Part shown: piece after piece, positions 1 through 7,188 of the stretch
Layout: every line of letters begins with the position of its first letter
How positions within the stretch are numbered: the stretch's first letter is position 1
NCBI RefSeq assembly: GCF_000220565.1
Contig: NZ_AFPM01000042.1
Coordinates: 1-55,138 of the forward strand
Direction of reading: 5' to 3'
DNA from: Oceanicola sp. S124
Lineage (GTDB): Bacteria > Pseudomonadota > Alphaproteobacteria > Rhodobacterales > Rhodobacteraceae
DNA length: 55,138 nucleotides
Position numbers and translations under genes: made by a program
Notes under the pieces: model-generated
Seen by the model: the letters and a program-made list of their open reading frames with translations, nothing else
Databases searched by the model: none
What the model was told of the DNA's origin: nothing

Positions 1-87
1 AAATGAGCCGCGACGCCGGGGTTGGGCGGACGACTTGCCCATGCCCGCCCTTCGAGGCTATTTCCGCAGCAGTGAAGGAGCCTGACC
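1..87. other. window edge and leader of kdsD
   Basis: No gene of its own is visible. It ends with an AAGGAG ribosome-binding site about eight bases before the kdsD start codon. The sequence upstream of base 1 is not available unless the molecule is circular (see findings). Confidence 0.5.
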
Positions 88-1068
88 ATGACCGCAGCTG
101 AAATGCCCAATGATGTCCTGGCCGAGATGGCCCGGGTGCTGAATGTCGAGGCCGGGGCGCTGACCCTGATGGCCGAGACCCTGGGCGCCCCGCATCGCGC
201 GGCGATCGACATCCTGCGCGCCGTGACGGGGCGGGTGATCGTCTCGGGGGTCGGCAAGTCGGGCCACGTGGGCCGCAAGATCGCCGCCACCTTCGCCTCG
301 ACCGGCACGCCGGCGCAGTTCGTCCATCCGACCGAGGCCAGCCATGGCGACCTCGGCATGATCACCGCCAGCGACGCCTGCCTGGCGATCTCGAATTCCG
401 GTGAGACCACCGAGCTGGCCGACCTGGTCACCTATACCCGCCGCTTCTCGATCCCGCTGATTGCCATCACCCGCCGGGCGGAAAGCACCCTGGCGCGCGA
501 GGCCGACGTGGTGCTGCTGCTGCCCGATGCCGACGAGGCCTGCCCCATGGGCATGGCGCCGACCACCTCGACCACCGCCAGCCTGGCGCTTGGCGATGCC
601 CTGGCGGTGGCGCTGATGATGGGGCGTGGCTTCGGGCGCGACGATTTCCGCGTCTTCCACCCCGGCGGCAAGCTGGGGGCGCAGCTGCTGCGCGTCGAGG
701 CGGTCATGGTGCCCGCCGCCGAGCTGCCGCTGGTCACCGGCGATCTGCCGATGCGCGAGGGGCTGGTCAGCATGTCCGGCAAGGGCTTCGGCGTGCTCGG
801 GGTGACCGCGGACGGCACCCCCGCCAGCCGGCTGAGCGGCATCATCACCGACGGCGACCTGCGCCGCCACCTCGACCGGCTGTTCGATGCGACGGTGGCC
901 GAGGTCGCCACCGCCACGCCCAAGGTCATCGCCCCCGATGCACTGGCCTCGGAAGCGCTGAAGGTGATGAACGAGAAGAAGATCACCGCGCTCTTCGTCG
1001 TCGATGCGGCGGGCCACCCGCTTGGCCTGATCCGCCTGCACGACTGCCTGCGCGCCGGCGTCGCGTAA
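88..1068 (+). CDS. kdsD: KpsF/GutQ-type arabinose-5-phosphate isomerase
   Basis: Interconverts D-ribulose 5-phosphate and D-arabinose 5-phosphate, the first step of KDO synthesis in the cytoplasm. The 326-residue protein has the usual length and layout: an N-terminal SIS domain with VSGVGKSGHVGRK (52-64), HPTEASHGDLGM (80-91) and SNSGETTEL (102-110), the CPMGMAPTTST segment (152-162) and FHPGGKLG (190-197), then two CBS domains from about 205 to the end. The ATG start follows AAGGAG. kdsB and kdsA lie just downstream, split off by a small opposite-strand gene, so the KDO precursor branch is grouped. A chromosomal copy for lipid A-core synthesis would be expected, so this one is probably dedicated to the polymer made by this locus. 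That last point is inference. Confidence 0.93.
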   Translation: MTAAEMPNDVLAEMARVLNVEAGALTLMAETLGAPHRAAIDILRAVTGRVIVSGVGKSGHVGRKIAATFASTGTPAQFVHPTEASHGDLGMITASDACLAISNSGETTELADLVTYTRRFSIPLIAITRRAESTLAREADVVLLLPDADEACPMGMAPTTSTTASLALGDALAVALMMGRGFGRDDFRVFHPGGKLGAQLLRVEAVMVPAAELPLVTGDLPMREGLVSMSGKGFGVLGVTADGTPASRLSGIITDGDLRRHLDRLFDATVAEVATATPKVIAPDALASEALKVMNEKKITALFVVDAAGHPLGLIRLHDCLRAGVA

Positions 1069-1122
1069 GTCCCCGTCGCGTAACCCTGGCTCGCTCGACC
1101 TTGGATTGTCCGGGAGCGGGCC

Positions 1123-1509
1123 CTAGAGGTCCGGCCTGGCGCGCCGGAACCGGTGCCCGGACGGCACGGCGATCCGGGCGATCCGGCGCAGCGCCAAGGC
1201 CAGCAGGATCATCGCGCCGACCCCGGCAATGTCGCTGACCCAGTCGGCCAGGTCTCCGTCCCGGCCGACATGGTCCTGCAGGATCTCGATCAGCCCGCCG
1301 CCGGCGATGACCGCGGGGGCCGCGACGATCAGCCAGCGGGGCCGCACAAGGGCGATCGGCAGGATGATCGCACCGAAGCCCAAGGCGTGCTGGACCTTGT
1401 CGCCGCCAAGCGCCTTGCCCGGGACCAGGCTGGGGCCCAGGGTCAGCACGGTGACGATGGCGGCAAGGATCAGGGTGGCCGCCAGGGCGGCAAGGGATGC
1501 AGGTCTCAT
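1123..1509 (-). CDS. VanZ-like small membrane protein
   Basis: A 128-residue membrane protein with about four hydrophobic segments. It carries the pattern typical of VanZ-like proteins: a conserved DKVQHALGFG stretch in the first half and a later GLIEILQDHVGRDGDLADWVSDIAG segment (polar D/W/D between helices). The start is placed at the ATG of MRPASLAALAA. An upstream extension is possible but would add an arginine/proline-rich tail atypical of the family. The biochemical role of these proteins is unknown; they often sit near cell-envelope genes. It is divergent from kdsB and convergent with kdsD. Confidence 0.7.
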   Translation of the reverse strand: MRPASLAALAATLILAAIVTVLTLGPSLVPGKALGGDKVQHALGFGAIILPIALVRPRWLIVAAPAVIAGGGLIEILQDHVGRDGDLADWVSDIAGVGAMILLALALRRIARIAVPSGHRFRRARPDL

Positions 1510-1709
1510 GGCGGCAGGGTAGACAGGACAGCGCCGCCCCCTGCCAGCGGAAAGTGGGCGCGACCCCGGCCGGGGCCGGGTTTCGGCGCCGCGACGCTCA
1601 TCTTTCCGCCGGGGGGGCGGATGTGGCATACCCTTGTGATCGCCGGGGCTCCGAGAGTAGACCCGACCTGCCGGTGCCGCAGCCGGCCGCCAATTTTGCT
1701 GAGAGGTCC

Positions 1710-2495
1710 ATGGATACCGTCATCCTGATCCCCGCCCGCTACGCCTCGACCCGCTATCCGGGCAAGCCGCTGGTCACGCTGACCGGCCCCGACGGCGCCA
1801 AGACGCTGATCCGGCGAAGCTGGGAGGCCGCCATGTCGGTGCCCGAGGCCGATGCCGTCTATGTGGCCACCGATGACGAGCGCATCGCCGAGGCCGCCCG
1901 CGGTTTCGGCGCCGAGGTCATCATGACCTCGGAGGACTGCCGCAACGGCACCGAGCGCTGCGCCGATGCCCTGGCCAAGGGCGGGCTCGACCCGCAGCTG
2001 GTGGTGAACCTGCAGGGCGATGCGCCGCTGACCCCGGCCTGGTTCCTGTCGGACCTGATCGCCGCCATGCGCGCGGACGAGAGCCTGGACGCCGCCACCC
2101 CGGTGCTGCGCTGCGACCCGGAAACCCTGTCGATGTTCCTGGATGACCGCAAGAACGACCGCGTCGGCGGCACCACCGCCGTCTTCGACGTGGACCGCAA
2201 CGCGCTCTACTTCTCGAAGGAAGTCCTGCCCTATACCGGCGGCAGGACCTTCGCGGAAGGCGCCGTGCCGGTGTTCCACCATGTCGGCGTCTATGCCTAT
2301 CGCCCGCGCGCCCTGGCGGCCTATGGCCAATGGCCCGAGGGCCCGCTGGAGCGGCTGGAGGGGCTGGAGCAGCTGCGCTTCCTCGAGAACGGCGCGAAAC
2401 TGAAATGCGTCGAGGTCGACGCCAAGGGCCGCCTGTTCTGGGAGCTGAACAACCCCGAGGACATCGCCCGCATCGAGAAGGTCCTGAACGCATGA
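1710..2495 (+). CDS. kdsB: CMP-KDO synthetase (3-deoxy-manno-octulosonate cytidylyltransferase)
   Basis: Activates KDO with CTP to CMP-KDO. The 261-residue protein starts with the nucleotidyltransferase signature [15 protein letters not shown] (residues 7-21), followed by [18 protein letters not shown] and [10 protein letters not shown], all typical of KdsB. The ATG at 1710 is chosen because it begins directly at this conserved N terminus with a GAGAGG ribosome-binding site upstream; an earlier in-frame start would add a non-conserved tail. Its stop overlaps the kdsA start by four bases (ATGA), so the two are translationally coupled. The domain after the active-site region (VGGTTAVFD) is somewhat divergent from the enterobacterial enzyme. 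Confidence 0.93.
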   Translation: MDTVILIPARYASTRYPGKPLVTLTGPDGAKTLIRRSWEAAMSVPEADAVYVATDDERIAEAARGFGAEVIMTSEDCRNGTERCADALAKGGLDPQLVVNLQGDAPLTPAWFLSDLIAAMRADESLDAATPVLRCDPETLSMFLDDRKNDRVGGTTAVFDVDRNALYFSKEVLPYTGGRTFAEGAVPVFHHVGVYAYRPRALAAYGQWPEGPLERLEGLEQLRFLENGAKLKCVEVDAKGRLFWELNNPEDIARIEKVLNA

Positions 2496-3322
2496 GCATC
2501 GCGAAGACTGTCGAGATCCGCGACCTGGTGGTTGCCAACGACCGCCCCTTCACCCTGCTGGCCGGCCCCTGCCAGCTGGAAAGCCTGGAGCATGCGCGCA
2601 TGCTGGCAGGCAGCCTGGCCGAGACCTGCGCCGAGCTGGAGATCCCCTTCGTCTTCAAGGCCAGCTACGACAAGGCCAACCGCTCGTCGCTGTCGGGCGT
2701 GCGCGGCCTCGGCATCGAGAAGGGGCTCGAGATCCTGAATGCCATCCGCGAGGAATTCGGCTGCCCCGTGGTCACCGACGTGCATGACGTGCCCCAGGTG
2801 CAGCGCGCGGCCGAGGTGGTCGACATCCTGCAGATCCCGGCCTTCCTCTGCCGCCAGACCGACCTGCTGCTGGCCGCCGGCGAGACCGGAAAGGCGCTCA
2901 ACATCAAGAAGGGCCAGTTCCTGGCGCCCTGGGACATGAAGAACGTCGCCGACAAGGTGGTCTCGACCGGCAACGAGAAGATCCTGCTCTGCGACCGGGG
3001 CACCAGCTTCGGCTACAACATGCTGGTGTCGGACTTCCGCGCGCTGCCGATCATGGCCGAGACCGGCTTCCCGGTGGTCTTCGACGCCACCCATTCGGTG
3101 CAGCTGCCCGGCGGGCTTGGCACCTCTACCGGCGGGCAGCGCGAATTCGTGCCGCCCCTGGCCCGCGCCGCCGTGGCCGTCGGCACCGCCGCGCTGTTCA
3201 TGGAGACCCATGAAGACCCCGAGCGTTCGCCCTCGGACGGGCCCAACATGGTGCCGCTGGCGGAGATGAAGGCCGTGCTGACCCGGCTGAAGGCCATCGA
3301 CCGGCTGATGAAGGCGGGCTGA
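2492..3322 (+). CDS. kdsA: KDO-8-phosphate synthase
   Basis: Condenses phosphoenolpyruvate with arabinose 5-phosphate to KDO 8-phosphate, the substrate of the (absent) KdsC phosphatase. The 276-residue protein shows [68 protein letters not shown] and [12 protein letters not shown], covering the whole DAHP-synthase-family barrel of KdsA. The cysteine in AGPCQLE suggests the metal-dependent class, though that class is not certain from this residue alone. It is coupled to kdsB by an ATGA overlap and followed by a hairpin shared with the convergent phosphatase gene. Confidence 0.94.
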   Translation: MSIAKTVEIRDLVVANDRPFTLLAGPCQLESLEHARMLAGSLAETCAELEIPFVFKASYDKANRSSLSGVRGLGIEKGLEILNAIREEFGCPVVTDVHDVPQVQRAAEVVDILQIPAFLCRQTDLLLAAGETGKALNIKKGQFLAPWDMKNVADKVVSTGNEKILLCDRGTSFGYNMLVSDFRALPIMAETGFPVVFDATHSVQLPGGLGTSTGGQREFVPPLARAAVAVGTAALFMETHEDPERSPSDGPNMVPLAEMKAVLTRLKAIDRLMKAG

Positions 3323-3359
3323 AAAGGCCGGATTGCGGGGCCTGACCGGAAGGGCTGGG

Positions 3360-3378
3360 CCCCGCCGCGACGGCGGGG
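3360..3378. terminator. hairpin between convergent kdsA and phosphatase genes
   Basis: A perfect 8-bp GC-only stem (CCCCGCCG / CGGCGGGG) with a three-base loop lies between the kdsA stop and the stop of the opposite-strand phosphatase gene. There is no T-run on either side, so intrinsic termination is only plausible. Confidence 0.45.
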
Positions 3379-4128
3379 TCAGGCGGTCAGGAAGTCGATG
3401 CTGCCGGCCTGGACCAGGACGGCGGTGAGCCGGCCCGTGGCATAGGCGCCGGTATCGACGGGGATGCGGCCGGCCTCGGGGCGGGGATCCTCGGTGATGG
3501 TATGGCCATGGACGACCCAGGTGCCATCGCTGCGGGGGGTCTCCATGAAGGCCGGATGTCCCCAGAGCATGTGCTCCAGCTCCTGCGCGTCGAGGGGCAG
3601 GTCGGGATCGGCGGCGGCATGCAGCACGGCGACATTGCCGGTCTGCCACCAGTCGGGCAGGGCGGCGAGCCAGGTCAGCAGCTCGGGGCCCATGGCTGCG
3701 CGCAGCCGGTCGCGGGCCTCGGCCCATTTCTCGGGCGGGGCGGTTTCGGGCGGCGGGGCGATGCCGTAGCTGGCCATGGTCTGCAGCCCGCCGTAGCGCA
3801 GCCAGCGCGGCCCGTGCCGGTCGGGGGCGGCGAGGAAGCGTTCCAGCATCTGCTCATGGTTGCCGCGCAGGCAGATCACCCGGTCGGGATCGTTCTGCTG
3901 GTATCCGTGCAGCCGCGCCAGGGTCTGGGCGCTGGCCTCGCCGCGGTCGATGTAGTCGCCGACGAAAACGCGGCGAATGTCGGGAGAGATTTCGTCCAGA
4001 CGTTGAATCATCCGGGCCAGCAAGTCGTCGCATCCATGCAGGTCGCCGATGGCGAAAAACGGCTCGTCCGGGGCGAGATGAGCGGAAAATGTGGGTTTTG
4101 GGGCACGGAAACGAGTGAACAACTGCAT
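3379..4128 (-). CDS. PPP-family serine/threonine protein phosphatase (metallophosphatase)
   Basis: A 249-residue cytoplasmic phosphoesterase with the full PPP metal-binding signature: GDLHG (28-32), GDYIDRG (57-63), RGNHE (88-92) and a later VVHGHT. It resembles the PrpA/bacteriophage-lambda-type phosphatases, which hydrolyse phosphoserine, phosphothreonine and sometimes phosphotyrosine. The ATG at 4128 is preferred over a TTG nine bases upstream. It lies between the KDO genes and the export lipoprotein. No low-molecular-weight tyrosine phosphatase (Wzb) is present, so it could act on the Wzc-like kinase or on a regulator; that is inference. A diadenosine-tetraphosphatase-like activity is an alternative reading. 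Confidence 0.85.
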   Translation of the reverse strand: MQLFTRFRAPKPTFSAHLAPDEPFFAIGDLHGCDDLLARMIQRLDEISPDIRRVFVGDYIDRGEASAQTLARLHGYQQNDPDRVICLRGNHEQMLERFLAAPDRHGPRWLRYGGLQTMASYGIAPPPETAPPEKWAEARDRLRAAMGPELLTWLAALPDWWQTGNVAVLHAAADPDLPLDAQELEHMLWGHPAFMETPRSDGTWVVHGHTITEDPRPEAGRIPVDTGAYATGRLTAVLVQAGSIDFLTA

Positions 4129-4211
4129 GATCTGCAAATAGGGCGTTTATTCCCCCCTGTCACCTCTGGCACACCTTGTTCCAAGGTATCTACGGGATGG
4201 AACCCGGTCGC

Positions 4212-4230
4212 AGCCGCCCCTATAGGCGGC
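4212..4230. other. small inverted repeat upstream of the export gene
   Basis: AGCCGCC and GGCGGCT flank a short CCTATA-like centre within the 280-base gap between the phosphatase gene and the export lipoprotein gene. It could be a weak terminator or operator. The rest of the gap shows no gene. Confidence 0.25.
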
Positions 4231-4416
4231 TTTCCGCGACCCTTCGTCCCGAACTGATGTGGGGTCGGGAATGCGGATAGCAGGGCAGGGGGTGTCGAAC
4301 TCCGGCGGAGACGATTGCGTCCCGTGCATTGCCCGTGGCCATTGCCGCGCCGAGACCTCCCTTTTTTCCTCCCCCATCCCGGTTTCCGGGCGGCGCAGCC
4401 AGAAGGTCCTTTCCAC

Positions 4417-5769
4417 ATGCGTATCCTGAACTGCCTGATCCCCTCGCTGGTTCTGGCCCTTTCCGGCTGTGGCGTCGTCTATCACAGCTCGACCGTGCCC
4501 GGCTCCTCGGAGAATGTCTCGGTGGTGCCGATGACCGCGACCTCGGTGCTGGAGGCCAATGCCTCTGCCTACGAGCCGAAGGCGCTGCCGGCGATCTTCA
4601 CCCAGACCGGGGGCACCGGTTCGGGGCTGCGCGGTGCCGGGGCGATCCCGGACCCGGTGCTGGATCCGCGCCAGAAGCCCGGCGCCATGGCCACCCGCCT
4701 GCCGCCCGCGCCCGCGCCTGCGCCCTATACGATCGGCGTCGGCGACGTGGTGCTGCTGGCCACCCCGCAGGTGGGATCCACCGTCGAGCAGCTGACCGGC
4801 CTGCTGGCGGCGCAGAATTCGCGCCAGGGCTACACGGTGCAGGATGACGGCGCGATCGCCATTCCCAACGTCGGCCGGGTGCAGATTTCCGGCATGACCC
4901 TGGAAGAGGCCGAGGCCGAGCTGTTCCAGCGCCTGGTGGAAAACCAGATCGACCCCTCCTTCAGCCTCGAGATTGCCGAGTTCAACTCGAAGAAGGTCTC
5001 CATCGGCGGGGCCGTGGCCAGCCCGGCGGTGGTGCCGATCACCCTGACGCCGCTCTACCTGGACGCCGCCCTGGCGGCCACCGGCGGCATCACCGTGACC
5101 GACATGGACTACGCCTCGGTGCGGATCTACCGCGAAGGCACGCTCTACCAGGTGCCGCTGAACGACCTCTATACCGATGGCAGCCTGCCGAAGATCCAGC
5201 TGGTCGACGGCGACAGCGTCTTCGTCGATACCGCCTATGACCTCGAGCTGGCGCAGGCCTATTTCAGCGAGCAGATCCAGCTGGCCCAGTTCAAGCAGAA
5301 CTCGCGCATCGCGGCGCTGGACGAACTGAATGCCGAAGTGGCCTTGCGCCGCGGCGAGCTGAGCGAGGCCCGGGCCAACTACCAGACCCAGCTGGAGCTG
5401 GAGGCGATCGACCGCGACTATGTCTACCTGACCGGCGAGGTCGGCAAGCAGAGCCGCTACGCGCTGCCCTTCGGCAATACCGCCTCGCTGGCGGATGCGC
5501 TGTTCTCGACCGGCGGGATCAAGAGCAGCACCGGCAACGTGCGCCAGATCTACGTGCTGCGCGGCAGCGAGGTGCCCGGCGACGCCCGCGTCACCGCCTG
5601 GCAGCTGAATGCCAAGGATGCCACCAACCTGCTGCTGGCCACCCGCTTCGAGATGCGGCCCAACGACATCGTCTTCGTCGCCGAACAGCCGGTGACCAAG
5701 TGGAACCGCGTGATCCAGCAGATCACCCCCTCGCTGGTGCTGAGCGCCGCCAACGCCGCGGCCGATTAA
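4417..5769 (+). CDS. Wza-like polysaccharide export lipoprotein
   Basis: Outer-membrane polysaccharide secretin of the Poly_export (Wza/KpsD/GumB) class, which gives the polymer its exit channel. The 450-residue precursor has a lipoprotein signal peptide ending in LALSGC with Cys18 as the lipidated residue. A Poly_export domain starts near YTIGVGDVV (residue ~105) and is followed by SLBB-type repeats with GGAVASPAVVPI, DAALAATGGI, VPLNDLY and, further on, YVYLTGEVGKQSRYALPF. A charged helix-forming stretch lies near 285-360. The ATG is selected because it begins the signal peptide and follows AGAAGG. A strong terminator follows. It should partner with the Wzc-like kinase encoded 1.4 kb away. 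Confidence 0.9.
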   Translation: MRILNCLIPSLVLALSGCGVVYHSSTVPGSSENVSVVPMTATSVLEANASAYEPKALPAIFTQTGGTGSGLRGAGAIPDPVLDPRQKPGAMATRLPPAPAPAPYTIGVGDVVLLATPQVGSTVEQLTGLLAAQNSRQGYTVQDDGAIAIPNVGRVQISGMTLEEAEAELFQRLVENQIDPSFSLEIAEFNSKKVSIGGAVASPAVVPITLTPLYLDAALAATGGITVTDMDYASVRIYREGTLYQVPLNDLYTDGSLPKIQLVDGDSVFVDTAYDLELAQAYFSEQIQLAQFKQNSRIAALDELNAEVALRRGELSEARANYQTQLELEAIDRDYVYLTGEVGKQSRYALPFGNTASLADALFSTGGIKSSTGNVRQIYVLRGSEVPGDARVTAWQLNAKDATNLLLATRFEMRPNDIVFVAEQPVTKWNRVIQQITPSLVLSAANAAAD

Positions 5770-5786
5770 GGCCCCCACCCGATCCG

Positions 5787-5822
5787 AAGGCCCGCTTCCG
5801 GTGAAGCGGGCCTTTGCCTTTT
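5787..5822 (+). terminator. intrinsic terminator after the export gene
   Basis: A perfect 12-bp stem (AAGGCCCGCTTC / GAAGCGGGCCTT) with a four-base loop is followed by TTGCCTTTT. It sits 17 bases after the export-gene stop. Confidence 0.85.
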
Positions 5823-6333
5823 CTGGCCCGAGGACTTTCTGAGGAGGTCTCCTCAAGGTTGAGTCGGGCAAGCTGACGGGGCGCTGATCTTCCGGCCCCT
5901 TAATCAATCTTATGTTAATATTTTGGGGAAACGGCCTCCCAGCTCTGTACTGAGCGGTTGGCGGGATTGCCCCGGGGGAAAGTCTGCCCAATTTTTCTGC
6001 GCGGCAGCAAAAATGCGCCGCTGCAGCAAGATCGCCGGCCCCCGAGTTGTCATCATCGGAGGTAACCCATTAATTAGCTGTTAATAAATGCTTTGGGTCG
6101 CAGTGAATGTGCCAGGCTTGATCAGCGGAAGAATGGCTTTCCCGTCCGGGACCGTTCAAGAAACCGTTGCATTGGCCATGCACAAGGGCGTTGCTCCGTG
6201 GTTTTCCGCGGCTGCATCTCGACAGGTTCCCGAGGATGTGGGAAGAATGCAGCTGTGTGTGGGGCGATATGTTAGCGCTGATTTTAGCCGGAAAATTTCA
6301 AACTCCGCTCTGCCAATATTTGGAGGTGACCGC
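5823..6333 (+). promoter_or_regulatory. long AT-rich leader of the initiating sugar transferase
   Basis: About 500 bases without a gene. Two markedly AT-rich patches (around 5900-5925 and 6068-6090, with TTAATCAATCTTATGTTAAT and TTAATTAGCTGTTAATAAAT) stand out in an otherwise GC-rich locus. They could hold the promoter and sites for an AT-preferring silencer such as MucR or an H-NS-like protein. An open frame continues upstream of the sugar-transferase start here, but it lacks family similarity. Confidence 0.4.
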
Positions 6334-7041
6334 GTGAAGGCGTTCGATATTTCCTCGACCGAAAATTCCTTTACTCCCGCATCGATTGAACCCGAGGCCG
6401 GGAAGGAGCGCCGCTCTCCACCGGCCTCTCTTTATGCCCGTGGCGGCAAGCGCCTGCTCGACCTGATCCTGGTCAGCCTGCTGCTGCCGCTCTTCCTGCC
6501 GCTGATTGCCCTGCTCTGGATCCTGACCCGTCTCGACGGCGGCCCGGGCTTCTATGGCCAGAAGCGGGTCGGCCTGGATGGCCGGACCTTCAACTGCTGG
6601 AAGATCCGCACCATGGTGATGAATGCCGAGAAGGTGCTGCAGGATCTTTGCGACAGCGATCCCGAGATCGCCCGCGAATGGCACGAGAACCAGAAGCTGG
6701 CCGTGGACCCGCGCATCACGCCGATCGGCGGCTTCCTGCGGGCCACCAGCCTGGATGAGCTGCCGCAGATCTGGAACGTGATCCGCGGCGAGATGAGCTT
6801 TGTCGGCCCCCGCCCCTTCATGACCTCGCAGGAGCCCCTCTACCGGGCCGCCGGCGGCACCGCCTACTACGACCTGCGTCCGGGCATCACCGGCTCCTGG
6901 CAGGTGGACGGCCGCGGCGTGACCACCTTCGTGGAGCGGGTTGCTTACGACGAGGACTACCTGGCCTCGCTGTCGCTGCGCGAGGACCTGCGGCTGGTCT
7001 GGCAGACCGTCGTTGTGCTGCTCAAGCGCACGGGTCACTGA
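6334..7041 (+). CDS. ExoY-like undecaprenyl-phosphate sugar-1-phosphate transferase
   Basis: Starts repeat-unit synthesis by moving a sugar phosphate from a nucleotide sugar to undecaprenyl phosphate at the inner membrane. The 235-residue protein is the short type: one N-terminal hydrophobic helix (about 41-65), then the cytoplasmic catalytic domain with GQKRVG (75-80), FNCWKIRTM (86-94), TSLDELPQIWNV (138-149), SFVGPRP (155-161) and RPGITGSWQVDGRG. The GTG at 6334 is chosen because GGAGGT precedes it by eight bases; the open frame upstream is AT-rich leader sequence. It stands alone between two terminators, opposite the kinase gene. The sugar specificity (Glc, Gal or an amino sugar) cannot be read from the sequence. 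Confidence 0.9.
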   Translation: MKAFDISSTENSFTPASIEPEAGKERRSPPASLYARGGKRLLDLILVSLLLPLFLPLIALLWILTRLDGGPGFYGQKRVGLDGRTFNCWKIRTMVMNAEKVLQDLCDSDPEIAREWHENQKLAVDPRITPIGGFLRATSLDELPQIWNVIRGEMSFVGPRPFMTSQEPLYRAAGGTAYYDLRPGITGSWQVDGRGVTTFVERVAYDEDYLASLSLREDLRLVWQTVVVLLKRTGH

Positions 7042-7101
7042 CACCGGCCCCTGGGCGCGAAAACTGAAAACGACCTGACTGCGACGGGTCTCGGAAACAA
7101 G

Positions 7102-7136
7102 AAGCCCCGCGACTTGCGTCGCCGGGGCTTTTTTGT
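7102..7136 (+). terminator. intrinsic terminator after the sugar transferase
   Basis: AAGCCCCG-CGAC and GTCG-CCGGGGCTT form a long GC stem with a TTGC loop, followed directly by seven T residues. It lies between the convergent sugar-transferase and kinase genes, and its T-run favours rightward termination. Confidence 0.9.
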
Positions 7137-7188
7137 GGTCGCTTTTCAGGGGATTTGTTTCACCCCCTTCCCTGCGCAGCGCAGAGGA

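Noticed and set aside
4147..5991. 614-codon open frame antisense to the export lipoprotein
   Set aside because: The sense strand has a signal peptide, lipobox and Poly_export motifs; the antisense frame has none.
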